DNA from: Lysinibacillus capsici | GTDB taxonomy: Bacteria; Bacillota; Bacilli; Bacillales_A; Planococcaceae | Assembly: GCF_003367505.1 (NCBI RefSeq) | Contig: NZ_PXXX01000019.1 | Location: forward strand, 169,389 to 233,388 | Length of the DNA: 64,000 nucleotides | Direction of reading: 5' to 3' | In this document: piece by piece, positions 1 to 7,702 of the stretch | How the letters are laid out: every line of letters starts with the position of its first letter | Position numbering within the stretch: the first letter of the stretch is position 1 | The notes under the pieces: generated by a model | Told to the model about the DNA's origin: nothing | The model's input: the letters and a program-made list of their open reading frames with translations, nothing else | Databases searched by the model: none | Program-made: the position numbers and the translations under genes

Positions 1-1
1 T

Positions 2-427
2 AGCTTTGGCTCATCTATTCACGGGCTTTCAGAAGAAGTACGAGATACCTTTTTAAAATATGATTGGCCAGGAAATTTAAAGGAATTAGAAGTCCTGCTG
101 GATGAAATAACCTCATTAATCACCAATGAAACGATAGTTGAATCACATATGCTGCCAGTGCATTTCAAATGGAAAATCCAAAGCTCTTGTGAGGAGACGG
201 AAAAAGAGGTTTCTACGAGTGACTTGTTTGTCATTAAAAATCAACAGGATATTCGACCATTAGATGTCTATATGAAAGAGGTAGAGGAGTACTATATCTC
301 GAAGGCGTTGGACTTTCATCAAGGCAATATCTCCAAAACGGCTGCTGCGTTGGGGATTCGTCGACAAAGTTTACAGTATCGAGTTAAAAACTATAAGCTC
401 AATAAAAAAAGCGAAAACATTGATTAA
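2..427 (+). CDS. Sigma-54-dependent transcriptional activator, C-terminal part (cut by window start)
   Basis: The reading frame is open from base 2 and ends at TAA 425-427; the visible 141 residues are the end of an enhancer-binding protein. The string YDWPGNLKELE is the conserved WPGN-RELE element at the end of the sigma-54 AAA+ domain. The C-terminus (ISKTAAALGIRRQSLQYRVKNY) is a Fis-type HTH_8 helix-turn-helix, as in RocR-like regulators of amino-acid catabolism. An in-frame ATG at 149 is internal, not the start. The sensor domain lies outside the window. It converges on a proline dehydrogenase gene, so control of proline or arginine use is possible, but I found no -24/-12 promoter (GG-N10-GC) upstream of that gene. 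Family confident; target unknown. Confidence 0.85.
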   Translation, partial: SFGSSIHGLSEEVRDTFLKYDWPGNLKELEVLLDEITSLITNETIVESHMLPVHFKWKIQSSCEETEKEVSTSDLFVIKNQQDIRPLDVYMKEVEEYYISKALDFHQGNISKTAAALGIRRQSLQYRVKNYKLNKKSENID

Positions 428-445
428 CAATGTTTTCGCTTTTTT
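411..445 (+). terminator. Intrinsic terminator of the sigma-54 activator gene
   Basis: Perfect inverted repeat GCGAAAACATTG / CAATGTTTTCGC at 411-422 and 428-439 with a 5-nt loop, followed by six T. The stem overlaps the stop codon of the upstream gene. Confidence 0.85.
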
Positions 446-530
446 GGATAGTTTCCCGAAAGTGAAGGATAGAACGATCTAACTGAAGGATAAAAACACA
501 AAACTGATGGATAGCTTCAAGCTTGTATAA

Positions 531-1505
531 TTATTTTCCTTTTTTCGAAAGGCGACCAAGCGCAAATGCAGCTGCTCCTAAGCCAATTGCCATGTTCGTT
601 TTTTTGTTAAACACTTGTTTTGTCACAAGTGCAACATTTTGTGGACGCTCAGCTAAACGACGCATAAAGTAACCGTACCAGTCATTACCGAATGGTAGGT
701 ATGTGCAGAAATTATAACCTTCACGAGCAAGGTCTAGCTGCATTTCTTTACGGAAACCATATAGCATTTGGAATTCGAATTTTTCATTTGGAATATTATG
801 TTGCTTCACAAATTGTTTTACATGGTTGATCACATTATGATCGTGTGTCGCAATCGAAGTAAATTTACCATGTAGCAAATGATATTCAATTAGTTTTAAG
901 TAATTATGGTCAATATCAGTTTTAGATTGATAAGCCACATTTTCAGGTTCTTTATAAGCACCTTTTACAATACGTAAGCGGAAGTTTTTATATTTCTCAA
1001 TATTTTCCTCTGATTCGAAGAAGTAAGCTTGAATAACTGTCCCTACGTTATCATACTCTTTGTGTAATTCCTCTAATAATTCAAAAGAGCTATGTAAACG
1101 CTCGTAGTTTTCCATATCGAAATTCACGAAAATATTATATTGATGTGCAAGAGCTACGATTTCTTTTAAGTTTTCATAGCAAAATGCGTAATCAATATCT
1201 AAACCTAATTGTGAAGGTTTAAGAGAGATGTGTGCATCAAGCTGTTCATCATGAATAGCTTGTACAACAGCTAAAATGTTATTTTTGGCAGCAGTTGCCT
1301 CTGATTTTTCGTAGACGAACTCGCCTAGATTATCGACTGTACAAGAAATATTGGCCTTGTTTAATTCTTTAATCGATTGCACAACTTCTGGTAAACTTGT
1401 GCCAGCAACAACACTTTGAGCACCCATTTTTAAACCATATTTTTGTGCAGCGCTGTTTAATAATTTGTTCTCTGATAAGTAAATGAAAAAGTCACGTAAT
1501 ACCAT
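531..1505 (-). CDS. Proline dehydrogenase (PutB/FadM type)
   Basis: FAD-dependent oxidation of L-proline to pyrroline-5-carboxylate, the first step of proline catabolism. About 324 residues, normal for the monofunctional Gram-positive enzyme. Hallmarks: LRIVKGAYKEP in the middle (barrel strand with a substrate/FAD contact), FQMLYGFR, and the C-terminal YLPFGNDWYGYFMRRLAERP that forms the proline pocket. Two ATG codons stand in tandem at 1508 and 1505. GGAGG ends only 3 nt before the first and 6 nt before the second, so I chose 1505. No P5C dehydrogenase is adjacent. Convergent with the sigma-54 activator. Confidence 0.93.
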   Translation of the reverse strand: MVLRDFFIYLSENKLLNSAAQKYGLKMGAQSVVAGTSLPEVVQSIKELNKANISCTVDNLGEFVYEKSEATAAKNNILAVVQAIHDEQLDAHISLKPSQLGLDIDYAFCYENLKEIVALAHQYNIFVNFDMENYERLHSSFELLEELHKEYDNVGTVIQAYFFESEENIEKYKNFRLRIVKGAYKEPENVAYQSKTDIDHNYLKLIEYHLLHGKFTSIATHDHNVINHVKQFVKQHNIPNEKFEFQMLYGFRKEMQLDLAREGYNFCTYLPFGNDWYGYFMRRLAERPQNVALVTKQVFNKKTNMAIGLGAAAFALGRLSKKGK

Positions 1506-1543
1506 CATATGCCTCCAAAAATGAAAATTTTAAATTCTTGGCG

Positions 1544-1549
1544 ATTATA
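1544..1549 (-). promoter_or_regulatory. Putative -10 box for proline dehydrogenase
   Basis: On the minus strand TATAAT lies about 40 nt before the start codon. No convincing -35 is visible. Assignment rests on position and the perfect -10 alone. Confidence 0.35.
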
Positions 1550-1633
1550 ACACTTTTTTTGAAAAGTAAAATGGTTTGATTTTCAGAAAAAAATTTTTCG
1601 AAGCCAGTTAGTGAGATAAAACTATTGCAGTCA

Positions 1634-1662
1634 TTGACTTTTTCATGATAAAAATTTAAATT
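1634..1662 (+). promoter_or_regulatory. Putative sigma-A promoter of an orphan short transcript
   Basis: TTGACT at 1634-1639, 17-nt spacer, TAAATT at 1657-1662. The sequence around it is very AT-rich, so chance matches are likely. Support comes from the downstream factor-independent terminator at 1831-1872. Confidence 0.3.
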
Positions 1663-1726
1663 AAAAAATTTTTTCAAAAAAAAAGGACTTTTCAAAATAA
1701 AAGATTTGCTTTATGTTAATTAGTAT

Positions 1727-1819
1727 ATGTCTAAATTTGCGAATATGTATAATATTGGACTTTTCGAGAGTGAATTACTTGAATGGCATGATAGTATTTC
1801 AGAATTATTTATATTTTAA
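1727..1819 (+). CDS. Possible 30-residue peptide in the 1506-2070 intergenic region
   Basis: ATG 1727 to TAA 1817 encodes MSKFANMYNIG...FIF, 30 residues, mixed hydrophobic/acidic. It sits between a possible promoter and a good terminator. No ribosome binding site precedes the ATG, so the unit may instead be a non-coding RNA. The rest of this 560-base gap is AT-rich with nothing else I can name. Confidence 0.15.
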   Translation: MSKFANMYNIGLFESELLEWHDSISELFIF

Positions 1820-1830
1820 TATAATTTATT

Positions 1831-1872
1831 AGTGGGTATTCTTAGAAGTGATTCTTAGATATCCGCTTTTTC
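1831..1872 (+). terminator. Terminator-like hairpin of the orphan transcript
   Basis: AGTGGGTATT (1831-1840) pairs with GATATCCGCT (1858-1867), three G-U pairs included. An inner stem AGAA/TTCT closes a GTGA (GNRA-type) tetraloop. TTTT follows. No gene ends just upstream. Confidence 0.5.
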
Positions 1873-2070
1873 ATTTTTCAATTTAAATATCATATTAATA
1901 GTAGTTTATAGTAAAAAAAAACAGGGTGTATTATAATAAAATGGTATATAATCAAGATTAAATTATGTACGTTTTGTGAATTTGTAGTTACTTTTGATTT
2001 AGAATAGTGTGTCTATATAAGCAATACAAAAGGGAATATGACTACTCTAAACTAAGATAAGGTGGAAAGT

Positions 2071-2670
2071 ATGGCAAGAGGCAGAAAATTTAATTCAAAT
2101 GGCGAACAAAGTAAACAACTATTACTTGAAAAAGCGATAGAGCTATTTTCTGATAAAGGTTATCATCACACAAAAATTAGTGACATTGTAAAGGCTGCCA
2201 ATGTAACTCAGCCTACTTTTTATCTCTATTTTAAAAGCAAGGATGCCCTTTATAACGATTTGAATGCGCAATTTCAAAGCGGATTCTTGGCAGTAATGAA
2301 TAGTAAATCAACTGACATTATTGAATATGGATTACAGGGTTTTATCACGCTCTTAGAGCAAAAGTTATTGAACTTGTTTGTATACATAATTGAAAATCCT
2401 GAATTAACAAAAATAGGTTTTATTGAATCCAAGCAAGCACATTTGGTGAAAAACCAAATGACACAGCAATTGATCCACCTTATTTATCTGCATGATTGTG
2501 ACAAAGATCTACAATTGTATAGTGTGGATATAAAAATCATGATAGATAGTTTAGTAGGCTCAATAGAAAGACTCATCATTACGAATTTATTAGAAGAAAA
2601 AAGGTTACCTGCAGAACTTGCAAATGATATTGTACAATTATATTTTTGGAAAACCAAAGAAGTGATATAA
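2071..2670 (+). CDS. TetR/AcrR family transcriptional regulator
   Basis: About 199 residues. The N-terminal helix-turn-helix is typical of TetR: LLEKAIELFSDKGYHHTKISDIV followed by VTQPTFYLYFKSKDALYNDL. The C-terminal ligand/dimer domain is not recognisable to a ligand class. I place the start at ATG 2071 because AAGGTGG lies 5-6 nt upstream; an in-frame GTG at 2062 sits inside that ribosome binding site. A single gene with its own terminator. The divergent upstream region is far from proline dehydrogenase and the downstream gene is convergent, so the regulated target is not evident. Confidence 0.88.
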   Translation: MARGRKFNSNGEQSKQLLLEKAIELFSDKGYHHTKISDIVKAANVTQPTFYLYFKSKDALYNDLNAQFQSGFLAVMNSKSTDIIEYGLQGFITLLEQKLLNLFVYIIENPELTKIGFIESKQAHLVKNQMTQQLIHLIYLHDCDKDLQLYSVDIKIMIDSLVGSIERLIITNLLEEKRLPAELANDIVQLYFWKTKEVI

Positions 2671-2710
2671 AAAACTGCCATCGATACTTATTATCGATGA
2701 CAGTTTTTTT
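2671..2710. terminator. Bidirectional terminator between tetR-type gene and S41 protease
   Basis: Stem AAAACTG-CATCGATA / TATCGATG-CAGTTTT with a short loop, an A run on the left and seven T on the right, so it can stop both converging transcripts. Confidence 0.85.
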
Positions 2711-4076
2711 AATTGCTTATTCTTATATGCTGATAGTAGCCTTTTTGATCTTTGCTCTTTGGGTGAATAAGTAGCATATATTCCTGATTTGGTGATAAAG
2801 CACTCTTAGGTGTAACAGTTAATGTACGACCTTCAATTTTAACTGCTACGGGTACTTCCTTAGCTCCTAAAGCAGCCAGTTGAATGTTACTTTTAGCAAT
2901 TTGAGAAGTAAGCCCAGCAGGAATTTTTACTGTAAATTTTTGTGTATCAGCAATATTTTTTACCGTGGAAAGTTGTTTATATTTAGGATATTTCTCCTTC
3001 AATGCATCATAATGTGCCTGGAAAATAGGTGCTGTTGTGGTTTGAACATTTGGCTTAACGCCTACTTCATGAATAGTATGACCCGCAGGACCTGTAAATT
3101 TACCAACTGTAAGCTTTAAATAGCTTCCATCCTGTAATGTGTAAAAGCCTTGCATAGCGCCTTTCCCATAGGTTGTTTCTCCGTATAAAATAGCAGCTTT
3201 CTGGTCTTTCAATGATGCGGAAAGCATTTCAGAAGCACTGGCACTATAGCGGTTTACAAGAATACGGGTATCTTTAGGAAACTTTGTATCTTGTTGAACT
3301 GCTGGGATGGTATAAGAGTTATGTGCTTCTTCTAATAAATACGCAACTTTAGCAGATTGGAATAATCCTGTTAGTTCTTCAGCTGTTGTCACATAACCTC
3401 CACCATTATTTTGTAAATCTAAGATGAACGATGTTGCACCACGTTTTTTTAAGTCTATCAGCGCATTTTTAACAAGCTGTGCACCATCCTCTGAAAAGGA
3501 AGCCAACGAAATATAGCCCACATTTCCAAATAGCAGGTCAGTTTGTACATTTGGTAATGTGAATTTTTTACGTGTAATAGTTTTGGTAGTTTTTGAACTG
3601 TCACTATTCTTTAATGTAACCTCCACCTTAGTCCCTTCATTGCCGATTAAAAGGGAAGTGGCCTCTTGTGTAGAACGCCCGATAATGGATTCACCATTAA
3701 CCCCAATGATGATATCTCCAGCCTGAACACCAGCCTCAAATGCCCCACTGCCTTCGATTACTTGTAAAATATGAATTCCATCTTCGTGTTCTTCAATCAC
3801 CACACCTATACCTATAGTAGATAGGTTGATGCTATTCATATAATTTTCAAATTCTTGCTTAGTGAAGTAGGTTGAGTAAGGATCAAGCATACTCATGATT
3901 TCTGAGATGGATGTAGCCTTCTCTAAATTTCCATTAATTGTTCCAACGTAAGTATCTTTCACAATCTCCTTAATTTCCTTAATAAGCTGTTGATCATTTT
4001 CAGCAGCGTGAGTAGTTGTAAAAGGGAGAAGGAAGAAACCTAGAACAAATACGAATGACCATATTAACTTTTTCAT
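2709..4076 (-). CDS. Secreted S41 family C-terminal processing peptidase (CtpA/CtpB-like)
   Basis: 455 residues. Signal peptide 1-24 (MKKL, hydrophobic core, THA/AEN). PDZ domain about residues 85-160 (GIGVVIEE, AGDIIIGVNGE). S41 protease core contains LDLQNNGGG, RYSASASEML and TTYGKGAMQ. By the spacing known for CtpB, the catalytic Ser/Lys/Gln would be S280, K305 and Q309, all present. A C-terminal extension of about 90 residues ends in a beta-rich segment (TLTVTPKSALSPNQEYMLLI) resembling SbsA-type Ig-like modules of wall proteins. It probably acts outside the membrane on envelope or sporulation substrates. AAGAGGT ribosome binding site before ATG 4076. Monocistronic. Confidence 0.9.
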   Translation of the reverse strand: MKKLIWSFVFVLGFFLLPFTTTHAAENDQQLIKEIKEIVKDTYVGTINGNLEKATSISEIMSMLDPYSTYFTKQEFENYMNSINLSTIGIGVVIEEHEDGIHILQVIEGSGAFEAGVQAGDIIIGVNGESIIGRSTQEATSLLIGNEGTKVEVTLKNSDSSKTTKTITRKKFTLPNVQTDLLFGNVGYISLASFSEDGAQLVKNALIDLKKRGATSFILDLQNNGGGYVTTAEELTGLFQSAKVAYLLEEAHNSYTIPAVQQDTKFPKDTRILVNRYSASASEMLSASLKDQKAAILYGETTYGKGAMQGFYTLQDGSYLKLTVGKFTGPAGHTIHEVGVKPNVQTTTAPIFQAHYDALKEKYPKYKQLSTVKNIADTQKFTVKIPAGLTSQIAKSNIQLAALGAKEVPVAVKIEGRTLTVTPKSALSPNQEYMLLIHPKSKDQKGYYQHIRISN

Positions 4077-4213
4077 TGGACACCTCTTTTCTAGAACTCA
4101 AAATAGAATGTATCATTATTAGGTATTAAATGGATGGTTACATTATGCAATTGAGTATCTGATTTTTATTATACATGAAGCCATCGCTATAGTGGTGGAC
4201 TTATATGAGATAG

Positions 4214-4252
4214 AAAAAGAATCTACTTGTCGCTATGGGCAAGTAGATTCTT
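4214..4252 (-). terminator. Terminator of brnQ
   Basis: AGAATCTACTTG pairs with CAAGTAGATTCT (12 bp) around a 10-nt loop. On the minus strand the stem is followed by TTTTT. Confidence 0.85.
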
Positions 4253-4257
4253 GTAAA

Positions 4258-5577
4258 TTATTTTTTTATCACTTTATGAATAATAAAACCAATTGATGCG
4301 CCAACAATAGCTGGTAAAAGCCATCCTAAATTTTGCTCATACATTGGCAATGCTTTCAGAATTGTTTCATAAGGCGTAATTTCAACTTTCATTTGTTTTA
4401 AGCCATCATATAGACTGACAAGGAAAGTTGGAACGAGCGCTAAAATATAAACAATTTGTCCACCTTTAAAGAAGTGATCTGCTAGTGACAAGACCATCAA
4501 TACCATAGCTAAAGGATAAATGATTAAAAGTACAGGTAGTGATGCACTAATTATTGTTGAAAGTCCCACATTTGTAATAGCTGTACTAAAAATAGTAAAG
4601 ACAACTAAAAAAGTTTTATATGAAATTTGAGGGAATAGCTTATGGAAAAATTGTGCATTAGCAGTTAATAAACCAACAGCTGTGGATATACAAGCTAGTA
4701 AAATAGTCGCAGACAAAATAATACTTCCAAGGCTTCCAAAGAGCACCTCAGCTGATTTTGCAATAATATTTCCGCCATTATCAGAAATACCGATTGCATT
4801 GATACTTGTATTACCAATATGCCCTAGAGAGATATAGACAAAGGATAAACCTATTGCAGCAACGACCCCCGCAAAAATCGTTGTTTTTACTTGTTTTCTC
4901 GTATCTTTCATACCCATATCACGCAAGGCCTGTAAAATGACGATACCAAAAACAAGAGCACTTAGAACGTCCATCGTTAAGTAACCTTGTACAAAGCCTT
5001 CAGCTAAAGGTGACACTTTATAGTTACCTACGGCTTCTCCTGGTTCTCCCATAGGAGAGATAAAACTTTTAACAGCAAGCAATAAAATAACAAAAAGCAG
5101 GGCAGGTGTTAAAATTTTACCTACACGATCAACGAGCTTCGAAGGATTAATAGATAAATATAGAATTAACGTGAAAAACAAAATAGATGTGATAAAAAGT
5201 GGTGCCCAATGATCACTCATACCTTCAGAGAGAAATGGCGCAATGCCTATTTCATAGGACACAGATCCAGTACGTGGTACAGCAAAGAACGGTCCAATTG
5301 CTAAGTAGACAATGGAGGTGAAAATCACCCCAAAAGCAGGACTAACACGGTTAGCGAGAAGTTGTAAATCGCCTCCTGCTTTGGCAACAGCAACAATCGC
5401 TAATAGTGGTAGACCAACACCTGTTATAAGGAAACCAATCATGGCTACAGTGATGTTTTCACCTGCTTGTTGGCCTAATAATGGTGGGAAAATAATATTA
5501 CCAGCACCCAAGAACAAGGCAAATAGTAGTAATCCTACTGCTAAATTTCCTTTGATGAAATGCAAGATGTTTTTCAT
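4258..5577 (-). CDS. brnQ: Branched-chain amino acid cation symporter BrnQ
   Basis: 439 residues with about 12 hydrophobic segments, the usual size of the LIVCS family, which imports Leu/Ile/Val with Na+ or H+. N-terminal LFLGAGNIIFPPLLGQQAG is the family signature around the first helix pair. Other conserved pieces: AVPRTGSVSYEIGI and GFVQGYLTMDVLSALVFGIVI. ATG at 5577 preceded by AAAGGAGT about 11 nt upstream. A probable CodY site lies about 35-50 nt upstream of the start, which fits known CodY control of branched-chain amino-acid uptake in Bacilli. Divergent from the LysM/P60 gene. Confidence 0.93.
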   Translation of the reverse strand: MKNILHFIKGNLAVGLLLFALFLGAGNIIFPPLLGQQAGENITVAMIGFLITGVGLPLLAIVAVAKAGGDLQLLANRVSPAFGVIFTSIVYLAIGPFFAVPRTGSVSYEIGIAPFLSEGMSDHWAPLFITSILFFTLILYLSINPSKLVDRVGKILTPALLFVILLLAVKSFISPMGEPGEAVGNYKVSPLAEGFVQGYLTMDVLSALVFGIVILQALRDMGMKDTRKQVKTTIFAGVVAAIGLSFVYISLGHIGNTSINAIGISDNGGNIIAKSAEVLFGSLGSIILSATILLACISTAVGLLTANAQFFHKLFPQISYKTFLVVFTIFSTAITNVGLSTIISASLPVLLIIYPLAMVLMVLSLADHFFKGGQIVYILALVPTFLVSLYDGLKQMKVEITPYETILKALPMYEQNLGWLLPAIVGASIGFIIHKVIKK

Positions 5578-5611
5578 AAGTATAATAACTCCTTTAAGAT
5601 TGAAAAGCTAA

Positions 5612-5626
5612 AACTTTCTAAAAATT
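5612..5626 (-). promoter_or_regulatory. CodY box upstream of brnQ
   Basis: On the minus strand AATTTTTAGAAAGTT, 13 of 15 matches to the CodY consensus AATTTTCWGAAAATT. It lies between the gene start and the likely promoter. Location and target make it credible despite the AT-rich background. Confidence 0.55.
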
Positions 5627-5827
5627 TTAAATACAGAAGTGTATGTTATCATAGGAACACTAATCTTGCAATGAAAATAGTATTTCAATATAGTCGGATT
5701 TCGTCGTATTCTATAAGTTTCCTATAATGTTTGAAAAATAGTCAGTTTTTCCGATTTTTCATGCAATAGTTATCTAGTATGATAGACACACAAGGGAATA
5801 TTCTAGCACGAACGGAGGCACTTTGGT

Positions 5828-6721
5828 ATGCAAAAGACAAAAAAATGGAGAATTCTTGTTCTAAGTACTTTAGCAACTTCATTTTTAGCATTACAAACAG
5901 CAGAAGCAGCAACATATACTGTACAAAAAGGAGATACTTTAACGAAAATCGCCCAAAATCATCAAGTCACGATAGGGGATATTATGAAGTGGAATAATCT
6001 ATCGAAAGATACGATTTATGTAGCTCAAAAGCTTGAGATTCCAAAACATTCAACGAATGAGGGAGTAAAGCCCGCCACTCCATCAACATCTGAAAAACCA
6101 GCAACTAGTTCTCATACAGTAGTAAAGGGTGACACATTATCAAAAATTGCAAAGCTATATAATGTGACAATTAAGGATATAATGGATTGGAATAAGCTTG
6201 AAAGAGACACAATTTTTGTTGGACAAGTATTGAAGCTTTCTTCAGCCGCAGTGATACCCGGTGGTGAGACTATACATAATAATGTGACTTCAGGTACGGG
6301 CACTCCATCAAAAGTAACTGCGAAAGATCCTACAGCTAATGGACAAGCGATATATAACAAAACCGTTGAAGTTGCCAATACATTGGTTGGAACACCCTAT
6401 CTATACGGTGGAAATACACCTGTAGGGCTTGATTGCAGTGGCTTTATTTTTTATGCCTTTAATCAAGGTGGTTTAAAAATAGGAAGAGCAAGCAGTGAGG
6501 GCTATTTTTACGGTAATACTACCCATGTAGAAAATCCAGTACCTGGCGATTTAGTGTTCTTTGAGAATACGTATAAAGAAGGTATTTCTCATATGGGAAT
6601 TTATCTCGGAGATAATAAATTCATTCATGCGGGGACAGATGGTGTAGAAGTTTCGGATGTTACGTACTCTTACTGGTCTTCTAAATTAGTAGCCTACAAA
6701 CGTTTTGATAATGTGAAATAA
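5828..6721 (+). CDS. Cell-wall D,L-endopeptidase with two LysM domains and NlpC/P60 domain (LytF/CwlS-like)
   Basis: 297 residues. Signal peptide 1-27 (ALQTAEA/ATY). LysM 1 about 29-73 (YTVQKGDTLTKIAQNH), LysM 2 about 96-138 (HTVVKGDTLSKIAKLY), both binding peptidoglycan glycan chains. NlpC/P60 domain from about 175: the catalytic Cys203 in LDCSGF, His255 in ISHMGIY and His267 in KFIHAG are intact. Predicted to cut D-Glu/meso-DAP-type bonds in wall peptides, a role in cell separation in related enzymes. ACGGAGG precedes ATG 5828. Sits next to S-layer export and teichoic-acid genes. Own strong terminator. Confidence 0.93.
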   Translation: MQKTKKWRILVLSTLATSFLALQTAEAATYTVQKGDTLTKIAQNHQVTIGDIMKWNNLSKDTIYVAQKLEIPKHSTNEGVKPATPSTSEKPATSSHTVVKGDTLSKIAKLYNVTIKDIMDWNKLERDTIFVGQVLKLSSAAVIPGGETIHNNVTSGTGTPSKVTAKDPTANGQAIYNKTVEVANTLVGTPYLYGGNTPVGLDCSGFIFYAFNQGGLKIGRASSEGYFYGNTTHVENPVPGDLVFFENTYKEGISHMGIYLGDNKFIHAGTDGVEVSDVTYSYWSSKLVAYKRFDNVK

Positions 6722-6726
6722 AAAGT

Positions 6727-6758
6727 AGCGATTTTTGCCTAGGCAAAAATCGCTTTTT
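6727..6758 (+). terminator. Terminator of the LysM-NlpC/P60 gene
   Basis: Perfect 14-bp palindromic arms AGCGATTTTTGCCT / AGGCAAAAATCGCT followed by TTTTGTTTT. Confidence 0.9.
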
Positions 6759-6765
6759 GTTTTAA

Positions 6766-6800
6766 CAAAACCCTCTTTCTACTAAAAAAGAAAGGGGGAT
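6766..6800 (-). terminator. Terminator of the slaP-secA2 operon
   Basis: On the minus strand CCCCCTTTCTT pairs imperfectly with AGAAAGAGGG and is followed by TTTTGTT. One bulged base. Confidence 0.6.
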
Positions 6801-6805
6801 TTAGG

Positions 6806-7702
6806 TTATTGTGTTACACGAGCTGTCCAACGAGAAAGGTCAGCGTCTTTAGCATCAACAAGCTCTGCTGGGAAAATAAATGTCCAAGGCTTTGTGGAGT
6901 TTGGTTGGACAGTTAAGATTGGATCCATTTTAAAGGAACCTTTGGCAATTTGTTTACCTGTAGCATCGACAATTTCTAATGGTAATTGTTCTAGATTGAT
7001 TGCTTTATTATGTCCATTACGAATAAAGATAGATACGTTTAAATTACCATTGTCAGCTAGTTTGGCCTGTAAACCTGTGAAATTCACTTCTGTCTCACCT
7101 AGCTTTGGTAATGTTTTAACGATTTTCTCAAGTTCTTCTTTTTGTTCTGCTGGTAACTGTTTTTCCCATGACGGATCTAATTCTAATTGATGACCGCGAA
7201 GGGAAACAAGATTAAAGGCAATTTTCCAGCCATCTTCAGGAACTTCATCTACTTTAATTGTAGACTCTTCAAATTCAAATACCCATGGACGAGCACTTTC
7301 TGCTGGGATTGTACCAAGTGCTTTAAAATCGAATTTTTTAGATGCAACAAGCTCATCATTTTTATCCATAATGAAAAGCTCAATTTCACCTAGCTCAATA
7401 GCTTGAGGTAGAGAGGAACGGAAAAATGCACGAACTAACCATTTTCCACCTCGACCTTCTTCAATACTAATTGAAGAAAGCGATAATTGATTTGGTTTCA
7501 ACGGCTCTAGCTCATTCGCTAGGAAGTTAAAAATGTATTTTTGCTCTTGTGGGACATCCCATTCAGGATGGAATGATAACTTTGTTTCCACATCGCGATT
7601 ATCACCTGTATTTTTCGTTGTATTCCCTAGTAAATCTTTTGAGTCAATTGTGTTTTCCTGAACAACTTTATCTGATTTTTTAAAAAATGAAAATAAGCCC
7701 AT
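6806..7702 (-). CDS. slaP: Accessory Sec system S-layer assembly protein (SlaP-like)
   Basis: 298 residues, no signal peptide and no membrane segment, so probably cytoplasmic or peripheral. Two similar beta-rich halves can be seen (each with a run like GKWLVRAFFRSSLPQAIELGEI and NLNVSIFIRNGHNKAINLEQL, then PW-FEF/FIF). Identification rests on this architecture and on its place directly after secA2, as in Bacillus anthracis, where SecA2 and SlaP together export S-layer proteins. The start ATG overlaps the secA2 stop by one base (TAATG), indicating translational coupling. RBS GGAGGAAC lies inside the secA2 end. Confidence 0.85.
   Translation of the reverse strand: MGLFSFFKKSDKVVQENTIDSKDLLGNTTKNTGDNRDVETKLSFHPEWDVPQEQKYIFNFLANELEPLKPNQLSLSSISIEEGRGGKWLVRAFFRSSLPQAIELGEIELFIMDKNDELVASKKFDFKALGTIPAESARPWVFEFEESTIKVDEVPEDGWKIAFNLVSLRGHQLELDPSWEKQLPAEQKEELEKIVKTLPKLGETEVNFTGLQAKLADNGNLNVSIFIRNGHNKAINLEQLPLEIVDATGKQIAKGSFKMDPILTVQPNSTKPWTFIFPAELVDAKDADLSRWTARVTQ

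Noticed and set aside
1509-1700. Sigma-54 (-24/-12) promoter for proline dehydrogenase, expected from the neighbouring activator
   Set aside because: No GG-N10-GC pair in the right orientation was found upstream of the gene.
5578-5827. T-box or other amino-acid riboswitch upstream of brnQ
   Set aside because: The leader is short, with no T-box core or antiterminator pair; a CodY box explains control better.
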